A DNA stretch of 64,000 bases from Erwinia pyri (GCF_030758455.1 NZ_CP132353.1:2976001-3040000), one strand, 5' to 3'; shown: positions 35,554-44,294, numbered from the stretch's first letter. Numbers and translations are program-made. Notes: generated by a model from the sequence alone, not told the origin.

Positions 35554-36285
35554 ATGAAAAAAGTCGTACTTGCCGCACTGTTAGCGGGTTTAAGCCTGAG
35601 CGCAAGCGCCGCGCAGACCATCCGTTTTGCCACCGAAGCCTCCTATCCTCCGTTTGAATTTGTGGATTCTGATAACAAAATTCAGGGCTTTGATGTGGAT
35701 CTGGCTAACGCGCTCTGCCGCGAAATGAACGCCACCTGCACCTTTACTAATCAGGCCTTCGACAGCCTGATCCCCAGCCTGAAATTCCGCCGTTTTGATG
35801 CGGTGATGGCCGGCATGGATATCACGCCTGAGCGCGAAAAGCAGGTGCTTTTCTCCAAAGCTTATTACGACAACTCCGCGCTGTTTATCGCCCAGAAAGG
35901 CAAAGTGGCCTCTGTTGACGCGCTGAAAGGCAAACGGGTTGGCGTGCAGAATGGCACCACTCACCAGAAATACCTGACCGAAAAACTCACTGGCGTAAAC
36001 GCCATTCCCTACGACAGCTATCAGAATGCCATCCTCGACCTGAAAAATGGCCGTATTGATGCGGTATTTGGCGATACTGCAGTCGTTAACGAATGGCTGA
36101 AACAAAACAGCAATCTGGCTCCTGTAGGAGAGAAAGTGACCGACAAGGCTTACTTTGGCACGGGCCTGGGCATTGCCGTCCGTCAGGGCAACGCTGAACT
36201 GCAGAGCAAGTTCAATACCGCTCTGGAGAAAGTGAAAGCTGATGGCACTTACAAGACCATCTACAGCAAATGGTTCCAGCAGTAA
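35554..36285 (+). CDS. artI: Arginine-system periplasmic binding protein ArtI
   Basis: Periplasmic solute-binding protein, 243 residues as in E. coli. Signal peptide cut after ASA at about residue 19. Ligand-site motifs AGMDITPER, QNGTTHQKYL and VFGDTAVV are intact. Two ATGs in tandem (35551 and 35554) follow AGGG; 35554 gives the family length. Second gene of artPIQM. The E. coli ArtI ligand is unclear, as ArtJ is the proven arginine binder. Confidence 0.95.
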   Translation: MKKVVLAALLAGLSLSASAAQTIRFATEASYPPFEFVDSDNKIQGFDVDLANALCREMNATCTFTNQAFDSLIPSLKFRRFDAVMAGMDITPEREKQVLFSKAYYDNSALFIAQKGKVASVDALKGKRVGVQNGTTHQKYLTEKLTGVNAIPYDSYQNAILDLKNGRIDAVFGDTAVVNEWLKQNSNLAPVGEKVTDKAYFGTGLGIAVRQGNAELQSKFNTALEKVKADGTYKTIYSKWFQQ

Positions 36286-36292
36286 TACCTGA

Positions 36293-37009
36293 ATGAATGA
36301 ACTTTATCCTTTAGTAAGCGCCGCCGGTATGACCGTCGGCCTTGCCGTTTCTGCCCTGGTCGTGGGTCTGATACTGGCGATGATTTTCGCTGCCTGGGAA
36401 TCAGCCCGCTGGCGGCCAGTTGCCTGGCTGGGCACCGGTCTGGTGATGCTGTTTCGCGGCCTGCCGGAAATTCTGGTTGTGCTGTTCGTCTATTTTGGCG
36501 CCTCGCAGCTGTTGCTGACCCTTTCTGACGGTTTTACCGTTAACCTGGGCGTGATCAGCTTCCCGGTACAGATAGCCATTGAAAATTTTGACGTCAGTCC
36601 GTTTCTTTGCGGAGTGATTGCGCTCTCCATTCTCTACGCTTCTTACGCGTCACAGACGCTGCGGGGCGCGCTGAAAGCGGTGCCCCAGGGGCAATGGGAA
36701 TCTGGTCAGGCGCTGGGGATGAAAACGCCCGCCATCTTTTTCCGTCTGATTATGCCGCAGATGTGGCGACATGCGCTGCCAGGGTTGGGCAATCAGTGGC
36801 TGGTGTTACTGAAAGATACCGCCCTGGTGTCGCTGATCAGCGTGAACGATATTATGCTGCAGACCAAAAGTATTGCCGCCCGTACGCAGGAGCCGTTTAC
36901 CTGGTATCTGATGGCCGCAGCCATTTATCTGGCGATCACGCTGCTGAGCCAGCAGGTATTAAAGCGAATTGATGCGCGTGCTACGCGGTTTGAGCAGGGG
37001 AATACCTGA
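36293..37009 (+). CDS. artQ: Arginine ABC transporter permease ArtQ
   Basis: HisMQ-type inner-membrane permease, 238 residues as in E. coli, with about five spans. The ATPase-contacting EAA-like loop is [20 protein letters not shown]. The start follows artI by 7 nt and lacks a strong ribosome site, suggesting coupling; the stop overlaps the artM start by one base. Confidence 0.96.
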   Translation: MNELYPLVSAAGMTVGLAVSALVVGLILAMIFAAWESARWRPVAWLGTGLVMLFRGLPEILVVLFVYFGASQLLLTLSDGFTVNLGVISFPVQIAIENFDVSPFLCGVIALSILYASYASQTLRGALKAVPQGQWESGQALGMKTPAIFFRLIMPQMWRHALPGLGNQWLVLLKDTALVSLISVNDIMLQTKSIAARTQEPFTWYLMAAAIYLAITLLSQQVLKRIDARATRFEQGNT

Positions 37010-37677
37010 TGCTGAGCTATTTACCCGAGCTGCTTAAAGGGCTGCATACCAGCCTGACGCTGACGGTGGCCTCGCTGCTGCTGGCGCTGCTGCTGTCGCT
37101 TATTTTCACCGTGATTTTATCGCTGAAGGTGGCGGTATTGCAGCATGTTGTACGGGGTTATATCACCCTGTTTACCGGCACGCCGCTACTGGTACAGATA
37201 TTCCTGATCTATTACGGTCCGGGGCAGTTTCCCTGGGTTCAGAGCATACCGTGGCTGTGGCATCTCCTGTCGCAACCCTGGCTTTGCGCGCTGCTGGCGC
37301 TCTCTCTTAACAGTGCCGCCTATACCACGCAGCTTTTTTATGGCGCGATGCGGGCGATACCCAAAGGGCAATGGGAGTCCTGCTCGGCGCTGGGTATGAA
37401 CCGTAAAGAGACGCTGCGCATCCTGCTGCCCTTTGCGTTTAAGCGTGCCCTCTCCTCCTATTCAAACGAAGTCATCCTGGTGTTTAAAAGTACCTCTCTG
37501 GCTTATACCATCACGCTGATGGAAGTCATGGGGCATGGGCAACTGCTGTATGGCCGCACCTATGACGTCACCGTATTTGCTGCCGCAGGTCTGATTTATC
37601 TCTGCGTCAACGGCGTGCTCACCATGATGATGCGTCTTATTGAGCGTCGTGCACTGGCCTTCGAGCGTCGCAACTGA
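37009..37677 (+). CDS. artM: Arginine ABC transporter permease ArtM
   Basis: Second permease of the arginine importer, 222 residues as in E. coli. EAA-like loop GQWESCSALGMNRKETLRIL. TGATG junction with artQ indicates translational coupling. Last gene of the operon; artJ has its own upstream region. Confidence 0.96.
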   Translation: MLSYLPELLKGLHTSLTLTVASLLLALLLSLIFTVILSLKVAVLQHVVRGYITLFTGTPLLVQIFLIYYGPGQFPWVQSIPWLWHLLSQPWLCALLALSLNSAAYTTQLFYGAMRAIPKGQWESCSALGMNRKETLRILLPFAFKRALSSYSNEVILVFKSTSLAYTITLMEVMGHGQLLYGRTYDVTVFAAAGLIYLCVNGVLTMMMRLIERRALAFERRN

Positions 37678-37795
37678 GTGCCAATGCCCGGGGAATCCTT
37701 CAGAAACAGCCCTTCTTTTACGGTTAATCAGCGGATAACCCCGGCTTCAGGAGCCTCATAATAGCCGGGTTAAGTGGCAGCAAGGACGGTACGTG

Positions 37796-38533
37796 ATGCA
37801 TAAGCTTGTTTTGACCCTTCTGATAACCTGGATTTGCGGCTACGCGCAGGCTGCCGAGCCTCTACGTTTTGCTTCTGTAGCAAATAATCCGCCCTTTGAG
37901 TTTATGAACTCAGATAATCAGCTGGTAGGATTTGATATCGATTTAGCGAAAGCTTTGTGTGAGCGCATGCAGCAGCAGTGTATTTTCACCAGTAATATTT
38001 TTGAGCATCTGCTCCCCTCACTAAAATTTCGCCGTTATGACGCGGTGATTTCCGGCCTGGATATCACGGAAGATCGCAAAACCCTCGTAGACTTTACCGA
38101 CCCCTACTACAGCAACTCCGGTACGCTGGTGACGGCAAAGGGGCTTTACAGCAACATTGAGCAGCTGAAAGGCAAACGAGTCGGCATTGGTGCAGAAACG
38201 ACCCAGCAGGCTTATTTAAAGACCGCGTGGCCTGAAATTGTGGCGGTGATTTATGATAATTACCAGAATGCGCTGCTGGATATGCGTAACGGCAGGCTGG
38301 ATGGAATTTTTGGTGACACGCTGTCAGTACAGGAAGTGCTGAAATCCAATCCACAGCTGGGGAAAGTCGGTGCGCCCATCACCGACAGTCGTTATTTCGG
38401 TACCGGACTGGGGATTGCCGTCCGAAAAGGCAATAGTGAACTCAGGGAGAAGCTTAATAATGCGCTGCAAAGTCTGAAGGATGACGGTACGCTGCACCAG
38501 CTCAGCCTGCGCTGGTTTGATCCATCAGCTTAA
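37796..38533 (+). CDS. artJ: ArtJ-type periplasmic binding protein, divergent
   Basis: 245-residue periplasmic amino acid binding protein in the position of artJ. Signal peptide ends near [12 protein letters not shown]. Compared with ArtI in this window and E. coli ArtJ, the loop NGTTHQ is AETTQQ, while SGLDITEDR and IFGDTLSVQ retain the carboxylate-binding Arg and the amine-binding Asp. Ligand preference may therefore differ. ATG at 37796 has AAGGA 9 nt upstream. Its stop overlaps the rlmC stop. Confidence 0.85.
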   Translation: MHKLVLTLLITWICGYAQAAEPLRFASVANNPPFEFMNSDNQLVGFDIDLAKALCERMQQQCIFTSNIFEHLLPSLKFRRYDAVISGLDITEDRKTLVDFTDPYYSNSGTLVTAKGLYSNIEQLKGKRVGIGAETTQQAYLKTAWPEIVAVIYDNYQNALLDMRNGRLDGIFGDTLSVQEVLKSNPQLGKVGAPITDSRYFGTGLGIAVRKGNSELREKLNNALQSLKDDGTLHQLSLRWFDPSA

Positions 38534-39663
38534 TCTTGCCTGCGCTGCAATAATGTCAGGACTTCGCTATGGGCCGTATGCGGGAACAGATCGAATAGCT
38601 GAACCCGCTCGGCCTGATATTCACTCAACCGCGCGATGTCGCTGGCCAGAGTCTCTGCATTGCAGCTTGAGTAGAGAATATAGGTGGGCGCCATGGTGCT
38701 GAGGTAGCGACAAAGCTCCTCACCAATGCCACGACGCGGTGGATTGACCAGCACCAGATCCGGAACCGCGCCCTCACCGGTAGCAAAAGCGGTGGAGTCC
38801 AGTGCGGCAAAGCTGACGTTACTCATCCCCATTTGATGGGCAGAACGCCGGGCGCAGGCGATAGCCTCAGCGCTGATTTCAATGCCGGTCAGCTTTATTT
38901 CTGGCGTGGCGCAGTGCAGCCCAAACCCACCTACTCCGCAAAACAGATCCCACATGCTGTGAATATGCAGCTCGCTTACCCAGCTGCGTGCGGTGGCATA
39001 GAGTTTCGCCGCTACTTCCGGATTGGTCTGGAAGAAGCTCTGCGGGCGTATCCACAGCGGCACATCGTTGAATTTTTCTGCAAGCGCCTGGTTTTCAGTC
39101 AGGGCTATTTCCCGCTCCCCTTCCAGAATAGCCATATGTACCGGCTGCAGATTAGCGGAGACCACGCTCAGTTCAGGTAGATCCTGCAGAAGAGCGGGCA
39201 ATGCTCGTTTCACCTGTTCGAGTTTCGTTTCGGAGCGCAGCACGAAACGCAGCATCATCCCACCATCAAGCGTGCTTTGCGTCAGCAGAATGAACTTCAG
39301 CTCTCCCCGCTTACGCGCCACATTATAGGGCGTCAGGCCCGCCTGGGCGATAAAGGGCTTCAGCCGGGCAAAGACTTTCGCAAAACTGGCGGGATAGAGG
39401 GGGCAGCTACTTAAATCTACCGGCAGGCCATCACGGTGCATCAGCCCAAAGACCGGGCGCTCCACGCTGCCGCTGACCACCATTTTGGCTTTATGACGAA
39501 AGCCCTGTTGGGTTGAGACGACCGGCGGCAGCCAGGTTCCAACGCGTTGATCGGCCAGCAGTTGATGAAGCCGATCCTGTTTCTCGGTGAGCTGCCGGGA
39601 ATAGGGAACGGTCAGCCACTGACAGGAGCGGCAGCGATCGGCGTCATAGAGAGCGCAGTGCAT
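38530..39663 (-). CDS. rlmC: 23S rRNA (uracil-747-C5)-methyltransferase RlmC
   Basis: SAM-dependent methyltransferase with a 4Fe-4S cluster; makes m5U747 in 23S rRNA. 377 residues (E. coli 375). N-terminal cluster cysteines Cys3, Cys11 and Cys14 ([14 protein letters not shown]) plus one in [11 protein letters not shown] site [13 protein letters not shown] and the catalytic cysteine in [10 protein letters not shown]. Convergent with artJ, the stop codons overlapping by four bases. Confidence 0.96.
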   Translation of the reverse strand: MHCALYDADRCRSCQWLTVPYSRQLTEKQDRLHQLLADQRVGTWLPPVVSTQQGFRHKAKMVVSGSVERPVFGLMHRDGLPVDLSSCPLYPASFAKVFARLKPFIAQAGLTPYNVARKRGELKFILLTQSTLDGGMMLRFVLRSETKLEQVKRALPALLQDLPELSVVSANLQPVHMAILEGEREIALTENQALAEKFNDVPLWIRPQSFFQTNPEVAAKLYATARSWVSELHIHSMWDLFCGVGGFGLHCATPEIKLTGIEISAEAIACARRSAHQMGMSNVSFAALDSTAFATGEGAVPDLVLVNPPRRGIGEELCRYLSTMAPTYILYSSCNAETLASDIARLSEYQAERVQLFDLFPHTAHSEVLTLLQRRQD

Positions 39664-39720
39664 AATGAAGTTGATTAGTCCGTGAAACGAAAAACGGGCG
39701 GGGATTGTATCACTGCGGCA

Positions 39721-40194
39721 TCACCGTTGCCGAAAAAATTGTCGACTCCCTGCGGGAACAAACAGCAGGAATACCAGCACTAAATCTGGCAGCTTCTGCA
39801 CCATCAGCAGCGGGATCACCTGCGCGCTGTTTTCGCCATTAATGCTGAACAGTTCCGGGTAGATCCAGCCCATTGAGGCGCAGAACATGTAAAGCAGAGC
39901 GACAGTTTCAGCGGCGACAAAGCCCCAGCGCGCCCAGTTTCTGCCGCGCATCAGCGCCACGGCGCAGCGTAGTTCAAAGAAAAAGAGGAGCTGGCTGGCG
40001 ATAAAGATCAGCGTTGAATCCCAGGCCTGAGCGCTGCGATAGACAAAACTGGTTATTCCCTCAACGCCTGCATCCTCTATCTGCAGGATCACGCTCAGCA
40101 GCCGCGTGGCGATAATGGCAATTGCCCCCACCAGCACCGGAACCGGCACTGATGATTCAGGCATCCCCTCACCTTCTCTGAGTACCTCTGACAT
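39721..40194 (-). CDS. ybjO: Inner-membrane protein YbjO
   Basis: 157 residues (E. coli 162), DUF2593-type membrane protein with about four spans; function unknown. ATG at 40194 (MSEVLREGEG) has GGAGAAGG directly upstream, so the open frame to 40260 is not used. In E. coli it lies directly after potI; here the yjiHG-M20 segment intervenes. Confidence 0.88.
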   Translation of the reverse strand: MSEVLREGEGMPESSVPVPVLVGAIAIIATRLLSVILQIEDAGVEGITSFVYRSAQAWDSTLIFIASQLLFFFELRCAVALMRGRNWARWGFVAAETVALLYMFCASMGWIYPELFSINGENSAQVIPLLMVQKLPDLVLVFLLFVPAGSRQFFRQR

Positions 40195-40539
40195 AACCTT
40201 CTCCTGCCAACCACCCTTGATGCTCCATAACAGTGCGCGTGCGCCATCATGGGGTTCCACCTGCTTTAGCCATTACAGGCAAAAGAGCGGCGTGAATAAT
40301 CAGCGAGTGCTTAATCATCACGATCTCATTAAATGAGCCGTCAGACAGAAGGATTTCTGCTTAAGCACTCTGTCGGCAGCACTTTCGTTTAATTGCCTCA
40401 CTCTGGCATGAGCAGTGCAATTATTCTAAGTGACTCACCTTACAGGTTATTTTTAGCGCAATCAGGGGAATATATCCACCGGGGGAGTGCCCTTTTATCG
40501 CGTATTTAGCATTTTCTTTTTTTGGCTGGAGGTCAATTA
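40195..40539. promoter_or_regulatory. Divergent region between ybjO and the yjiH-like gene
   Basis: 345 bp without a gene. It holds a perfect 10-bp inverted repeat GAGTGCTTAA (40305-40314) / TTAAGCACTC (40361-40370), centre to centre 56 bp, which could be a pair of operator half-sites or a looped site. The region just before the yjiH-like gene is AT-rich. No specific regulator can be named. Confidence 0.5.
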
Positions 40540-41205
40540 ATGCAGGACGAGGATTTTAACTCAGTGAGCAGGCGTTCCACAGGCTTCGGCGCTTATCTGG
40601 CGCTGCTGGTGGCGATATTATTTTTCTCCGGCCTCTTTTACAAGGTGGAGGGAATGAAGTGGCTTGGTGCCTTTGATTTCACCACGCTGGGCGGAAAATT
40701 CGGCAGTATCAAAGATGCCGCTACGACCTTTGTTGGCGAAGGAGGCGCAGGCGCCAAAGCGGGCTTCCTGTTTGCCTTGTCGCTGGTGCCTACAGTGATG
40801 CTGGCGTTAGGGCTGCTGGAGATTTTTACCCATTACGGCGCAATACGCGCCGCGCATAAACTCCTCACGCCGCTGCTGAAACCTGTTTTGGGCATTCCCG
40901 GTCGCTGCGGGCTGGCTCTGATTACGGATCTGCAGAGTACTGATGCCGGCGCCGCCTTAACCAAAGAACTTTATGATGAAAAGCAAATCTCCAAAAAAGA
41001 TGTGGTGATTATGGCCGCCTGGCAATATTCCGGTGCCGGGCTGATCAATAACTATTTCGCCATCGGTTCTGCGCTGTTTGTTTCCTTATCGGTTCCCGTA
41101 CTGATCCCGCTAGTGGTGATGTTTGTGCTCAAATTTGTTGGGGCCGCTCTGGTGCGGCTGATATTGAATACCCTGTATAAAAGAGATTTCCCACATGCAG
41201 AATAA
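40540..41205 (+). CDS. YjiH-family membrane protein (nucleoside-recognition/gate domain)
   Basis: 221-residue membrane protein resembling E. coli YjiH, with about five or six hydrophobic segments and a gate-domain region (GRCGLALITDLQSTDAGAAL). These proteins are thought to act with YjiG as a transporter; the substrate is unknown. GGAGG at 40528-40532 is 7 nt before the ATG. It overlaps the next gene by 11 nt. In E. coli yjiH-yjiG sit next to iadA, an isoaspartyl dipeptidase, a parallel to the M20 hydrolase here. Confidence 0.85.
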   Translation: MQDEDFNSVSRRSTGFGAYLALLVAILFFSGLFYKVEGMKWLGAFDFTTLGGKFGSIKDAATTFVGEGGAGAKAGFLFALSLVPTVMLALGLLEIFTHYGAIRAAHKLLTPLLKPVLGIPGRCGLALITDLQSTDAGAALTKELYDEKQISKKDVVIMAAWQYSGAGLINNYFAIGSALFVSLSVPVLIPLVVMFVLKFVGAALVRLILNTLYKRDFPHAE

Positions 41206-41662
41206 ACCGCTTACCAGTCAGAACCCTTTTGATATCTTTGTTATTGGTGCGCGTAAAGGTTTCCATATCGCCATCCATAATTTAATGCCTAACGTGGTGA
41301 TGGCCTATGTGATTGCTGAAATGCTAAATTTGCTGGGCATTATGGGGTTTATAGGGCAGATTTTCGCACCGGTAATGGGCGTTTTTGGCCTGCCGGGAGA
41401 GGCGATTACCGTGCTGCTTACCGCCTGGCTCTCCTCTTCCGCAGGCACCGGCGTTGCGGTGAGCCTGCTGGCCAAAGGCGTGCTGAGCGGAGCGGATATC
41501 ACCATCCTGGCACCCGCCATTTTTCTGATGGGTTCCCAGCTGCAGTATATGGGGCGGCTGCTAGGCGTGTCGGACGTGCCGAAAAAATACTGGCCCCTGC
41601 TGATGGTAACCAGCATTGTTAATGCGGCGATCTCAATGTTAATAATGCGAGTCGTAGCCTGA
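41195..41662 (+). CDS. YjiG-family membrane protein
   Basis: 155 residues (E. coli YjiG 153), three or four spans with a gate domain. NLMPNVVMAYVIAEML and GVFGLPGEAITVLLTAWLS match YjiG. Overlap with the preceding gene by 11 nt implies coupled translation and a heteromeric complex. The M20 hydrolase follows 24 nt downstream. Confidence 0.85.
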   Translation: MQNKPLTSQNPFDIFVIGARKGFHIAIHNLMPNVVMAYVIAEMLNLLGIMGFIGQIFAPVMGVFGLPGEAITVLLTAWLSSSAGTGVAVSLLAKGVLSGADITILAPAIFLMGSQLQYMGRLLGVSDVPKKYWPLLMVTSIVNAAISMLIMRVVA

Positions 41663-41686
41663 TTCTTGATAAATGGAGTGTTTAAC

Positions 41687-42790
41687 GTGTTAAAAGTTTT
41701 GGAACATTACGCTTATTTGCATGAGATCCCGGAACTGGGGTTTCAGGAATTTAAAACGTCGGCCTATATCAGCAGTCAGTTGAAAGAGGCAGGCTACGCG
41801 GTTCAGGATAACTTCAACGCCACTACCGGCATCGTCGCGGTACTCGATAGCGGCTTGCCGGGGCCAACGCTCGCCCTGCGAGCGGATATGGATGCGCTGG
41901 GACATGTGATCAATGGCGAAGCCTGCGCACGACATACCTGTGGGCATGATGGCCACTCGTCGGTGGTGCTGACCGCCGCGCAGGAGCTGATTGCTGAAGG
42001 TGCAGTGAAGAAAGGACGTCTGAAAGTTATTTTTCAGCCCGCTGAAGAGCTGGGCACAGGCGCACTGGCGATGATCGCCGGCGGCGCTATAGATAATGTG
42101 GATATGATCCTCGGCTTCCATCTGCGGCCTGCAGAAGAGTGTGCCGTGGGTACCGCTATTCCGGCCGTCTACTACTCCGCCTGCGTGACTGTTGAAGTAA
42201 CAGTGCGTGGACAAACAGCGCACGGCGCTCGTCCTCATCTGGGCATCAATGCGCTGGATGCCGCCGTGAGTGCGGTTCAGGCCGTTAACGCGGTGCATAT
42301 GGCGCCGGGGAAAAGCTGGAGCGCCAAAGCGACGCGCTTCCTGTGTGATGCAGGTGTGACCAACTCGATTCCAGATGAAGCACGCGTGGTGTTCGATCTG
42401 CGTGCCGCTGAAAACGAAGATATGGAAGTATTAAAAGCGCGCGTGGAGAGAGCGATTCAGCACAGCGTGGCGGCGTATGGCGCAACAGCTGAGATTATGG
42501 TGCTGAAATCGATGCCAGCCGCTGAAATTGATCAGGAGATGACGACGTTAATTTCTGAGTCGATTAAAGAGGTGCTGGGGGAAGAGGCGCTGATGCCGGT
42601 GCGCTCCACACCTGGCAGCGAAGATTTCTTCCACTATGCCGTTGAGCGCCCTCATGTGAAGTCGGGTTTCTGGGGCTTAGGCACCGGGCTGGTACCGGGT
42701 CTGCATCATCCCGATATGCATTTTGATCTCAATTCGCTCCCGGTTGGGATCCGCATATTCAAGGCCTGCGTGAAGAAAGTGCTGGGTTGA
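41687..42790 (+). CDS. M20D-family amidohydrolase / aminoacylase
   Basis: 367 residues. Two-metal hydrolase of the peptidase M20 family, subgroup with hippurate and N-acyl-amino-acid hydrolases. Metal-ligand motifs: HTCGHDGHSS (Cys85, His87), FQPAEELGTGA (Glu120-Glu121), GFHLRP (His145) and PGSEDFFHY. GQTAHGARPHLGINALDA starts the dimerisation domain. GTG at 41687 has GGAG 8 nt upstream; the TTG at 41666 precedes it. Substrate not deducible; the operon suggests an imported acyl-amino acid or small peptide-like amide. Confidence 0.88.
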   Translation: MLKVLEHYAYLHEIPELGFQEFKTSAYISSQLKEAGYAVQDNFNATTGIVAVLDSGLPGPTLALRADMDALGHVINGEACARHTCGHDGHSSVVLTAAQELIAEGAVKKGRLKVIFQPAEELGTGALAMIAGGAIDNVDMILGFHLRPAEECAVGTAIPAVYYSACVTVEVTVRGQTAHGARPHLGINALDAAVSAVQAVNAVHMAPGKSWSAKATRFLCDAGVTNSIPDEARVVFDLRAAENEDMEVLKARVERAIQHSVAAYGATAEIMVLKSMPAAEIDQEMTTLISESIKEVLGEEALMPVRSTPGSEDFFHYAVERPHVKSGFWGLGTGLVPGLHHPDMHFDLNSLPVGIRIFKACVKKVLG

Positions 42791-42930
42791 GGGCACGTTG
42801 TCTGAGGGGCGATGCGCTGGTCAGAGTGAGAGGAAGAGCACGTTGTCTGATGGTTCACTGTTCTGGTCCGTGGAAGCAGAAGGGCACGTTGTCTGATGAT
42901 TCTGTTTTCTAATAAGGGCACGTTGGCTGG
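42791..42930 (+). repeat. Four direct copies of a 15-bp motif
   Basis: GGGCACGTTGTCTGA at 42791-42805, GAGCACGTTGTCTGA at 42836-42850, GGGCACGTTGTCTGA at 42882-42896, and a diverged GGGCACGTTGGCTGG at 42916-42930. Starts are 45, 46 and 34 bp apart. The array begins at the base after the M20 gene stop codon. Confidence 0.85.
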
Positions 42931-42949
42931 AAGGCAGGGTAATACGGTC

Positions 42950-43050
42950 AGGGAGAGGGGGCTGAACACAAAAACGCCGTGAAATCATCCCTGATGGCTG
43001 CGAAGCGGCGTCCATGCCGCTTAGCTTTTGCTTATCAGCCCCCTCTCCCT
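42950..43050. repeat. 101-bp palindromic element with 16-bp terminal inverted repeats
   Basis: AGGGAGAGGGGGCTGA (42950-42965) is the exact reverse complement of TCAGCCCCCTCTCCCT (43035-43050). Inside lies a second palindrome AAGCGGC / GCCGCTT (43003-43022). The structure is like that of small non-autonomous interspersed elements. Confidence 0.8.
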
Positions 43051-43118
43051 TCCCCTCAACTTTGGTGTTGCCTGCCAGAGAAAACCAAACCGGCTTCTAA
43101 ATCCAAATCCAGCAGTAA

Positions 43119-43180
43119 GTCTGGTTTTGACCCGTGTGAACATTGAAATCGAAGACAACATCGTATGTTCTGGGTGGCAC
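43119..43180 (+). repeat. Diverged first copy of the 73-bp repeat
   Basis: CTGGTTTTGACCCGTGTGAA and the following bases to GGGTGGCAC align with the 73-bp units at 43272-43417. It is cut from them by the inverted-repeat element at 43178-43275. Confidence 0.65.
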
Positions 43181-43275
43181 CATAGAGCACGTTAGCCGAG
43201 TGTATGCCGCAGGGATGCGGCATCCAAGACTACATGGACGTATTTACGGCGTCTCGGATAAGGTGCTCTATGGTG
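43178..43275. repeat. 98-bp inverted-repeat element inside the repeat array
   Basis: CACCATAGAGCAC (43178-43190) and GTGCTCTATGGTG (43263-43275) are perfect 13-bp inverted repeats. Next inside, CCGAG / CTCGG (43196-43200 with 43253-43257) extends the stem, and ATGCCGC / GCGGCAT (43204-43223) forms an inner hairpin. It looks like a mobile or formerly mobile miniature element inserted into the 73-bp array. Confidence 0.75.
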
Positions 43276-43417
43276 ACGCCTTTCCACCGCGCCCGGTTTT
43301 GACCTGTGTGAGCGCTAAGCCCACCAACAACGCTGAATTTAAGGGGTGACGCCTTTTCACCGCGCCCGGTTTTGACCTGTGCGAACACTGAACTCACCAA
43401 TAACGCTGAATTTAACG
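43272..43417 (+). repeat. Two tandem 73-bp units
   Basis: Units 43272-43344 and 43345-43417 share most bases, including GCGCCCGGTTTTGACCTGTG and CGCTGAATTTAA. A third unit start (GGTGGCAGC) follows at 43418. No reading frame is conserved between units. Confidence 0.85.
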
Positions 43418-43448
43418 GGTGGCAGCTTTCTGCCACCCGTCACGCGCA

Positions 43449-44294
43449 TCAATGCCCGCCGCGCGCCTTCTGAATATCCTTCAGCCGCTGCTTCTCTTCA
43501 TGCGCCATAAAGCGCCAGGCGATAAAGCCAACGATCCCCACAACGAACAGAATCAACGAAGCCAGCGCATTGATCTCTGGATTCACCCCGCGCCGCACGG
43601 TGGCAAAAATTTGCATCGGCAGCGTGGTTGCGCCCGGCCCGGTGACGAAACTGGAAATCACCAGATCGTCCAGCGATAGCGTAAACGCGAGCAGCCAGCC
43701 GGTGACGATGGCTGGGGCGATCATCGGCACGGTAATCACGAAAAAGACCTTCAGCGGCGTTGCACCCAGATCCATTGCCGCCTCTTCAATCGAGCGATCC
43801 AACTCGCGGAGACGTGAGTTGATCACCACCGCCACATAGGCGGTACAGAAGGTGACGTGCGCCAGCCAGATGGTCAGCATGCCGCGATCGGCAGGCCAGC
43901 CGAAAGTATTGCCCATCGCCACAAACAGCAGCAGCAGCGAAAGCCCGGTGATCACATCCGGCATCACCAGCGGCGCAGTCAGCATAAAGGCGAAGCCCGT
44001 AGAACCTTTAAAACGACCGAAGCGCACGATCACCACTGCGGCTATCGTACCCAAAACCGACGCGGCCGTTGCTGCCAGAGCTGCAATAGTCAGACTCAGC
44101 GTCACAGCACTTATCATCGCGTCATCATGGAACAACACGTTGTACCAGTGCAGGGAGAAACTTTCCCACGCCGCAAGCTGAGAGGAGTTAAAGGAGTAGA
44201 TAACCAGCAGCGCCATCGGTGCGTACAGGAAGAAAAAGCACACCACCAGGATCGCCGTGCGCCACGGAGAACGGATTGTAGGTAACGTAGTCAT
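43449..44294 (-). CDS. potI: Putrescine ABC transporter permease PotI
   Basis: Inner-membrane permease, 281 residues as in E. coli, six spans. EAA loop EEAAMDLGATPLKVFFVITVP. Start overlaps potH stop by 4 nt (ATGA). Last gene of potFGHI; the repeat cluster lies 31 nt beyond. Confidence 0.96.
   Translation of the reverse strand: MTTLPTIRSPWRTAILVVCFFFLYAPMALLVIYSFNSSQLAAWESFSLHWYNVLFHDDAMISAVTLSLTIAALAATAASVLGTIAAVVIVRFGRFKGSTGFAFMLTAPLVMPDVITGLSLLLLFVAMGNTFGWPADRGMLTIWLAHVTFCTAYVAVVINSRLRELDRSIEEAAMDLGATPLKVFFVITVPMIAPAIVTGWLLAFTLSLDDLVISSFVTGPGATTLPMQIFATVRRGVNPEINALASLILFVVGIVGFIAWRFMAHEEKQRLKDIQKARGGH

Noticed and set aside
42791..42930. Regular direct repeats as a CRISPR array
   Set aside because: Repeats are only 15 bp, spacers are unequal and partly similar, and no cas genes occur.
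43143..43349. 68-codon frame in the repeat cluster
   Set aside because: It runs through the inverted-repeat element and the 73-bp unit, without ribosome site or conserved product.
42791..43448. Remnant of an insertion sequence or integrase
   Set aside because: No transposase-like or integrase-like frame is present on either strand; only short non-coding elements.
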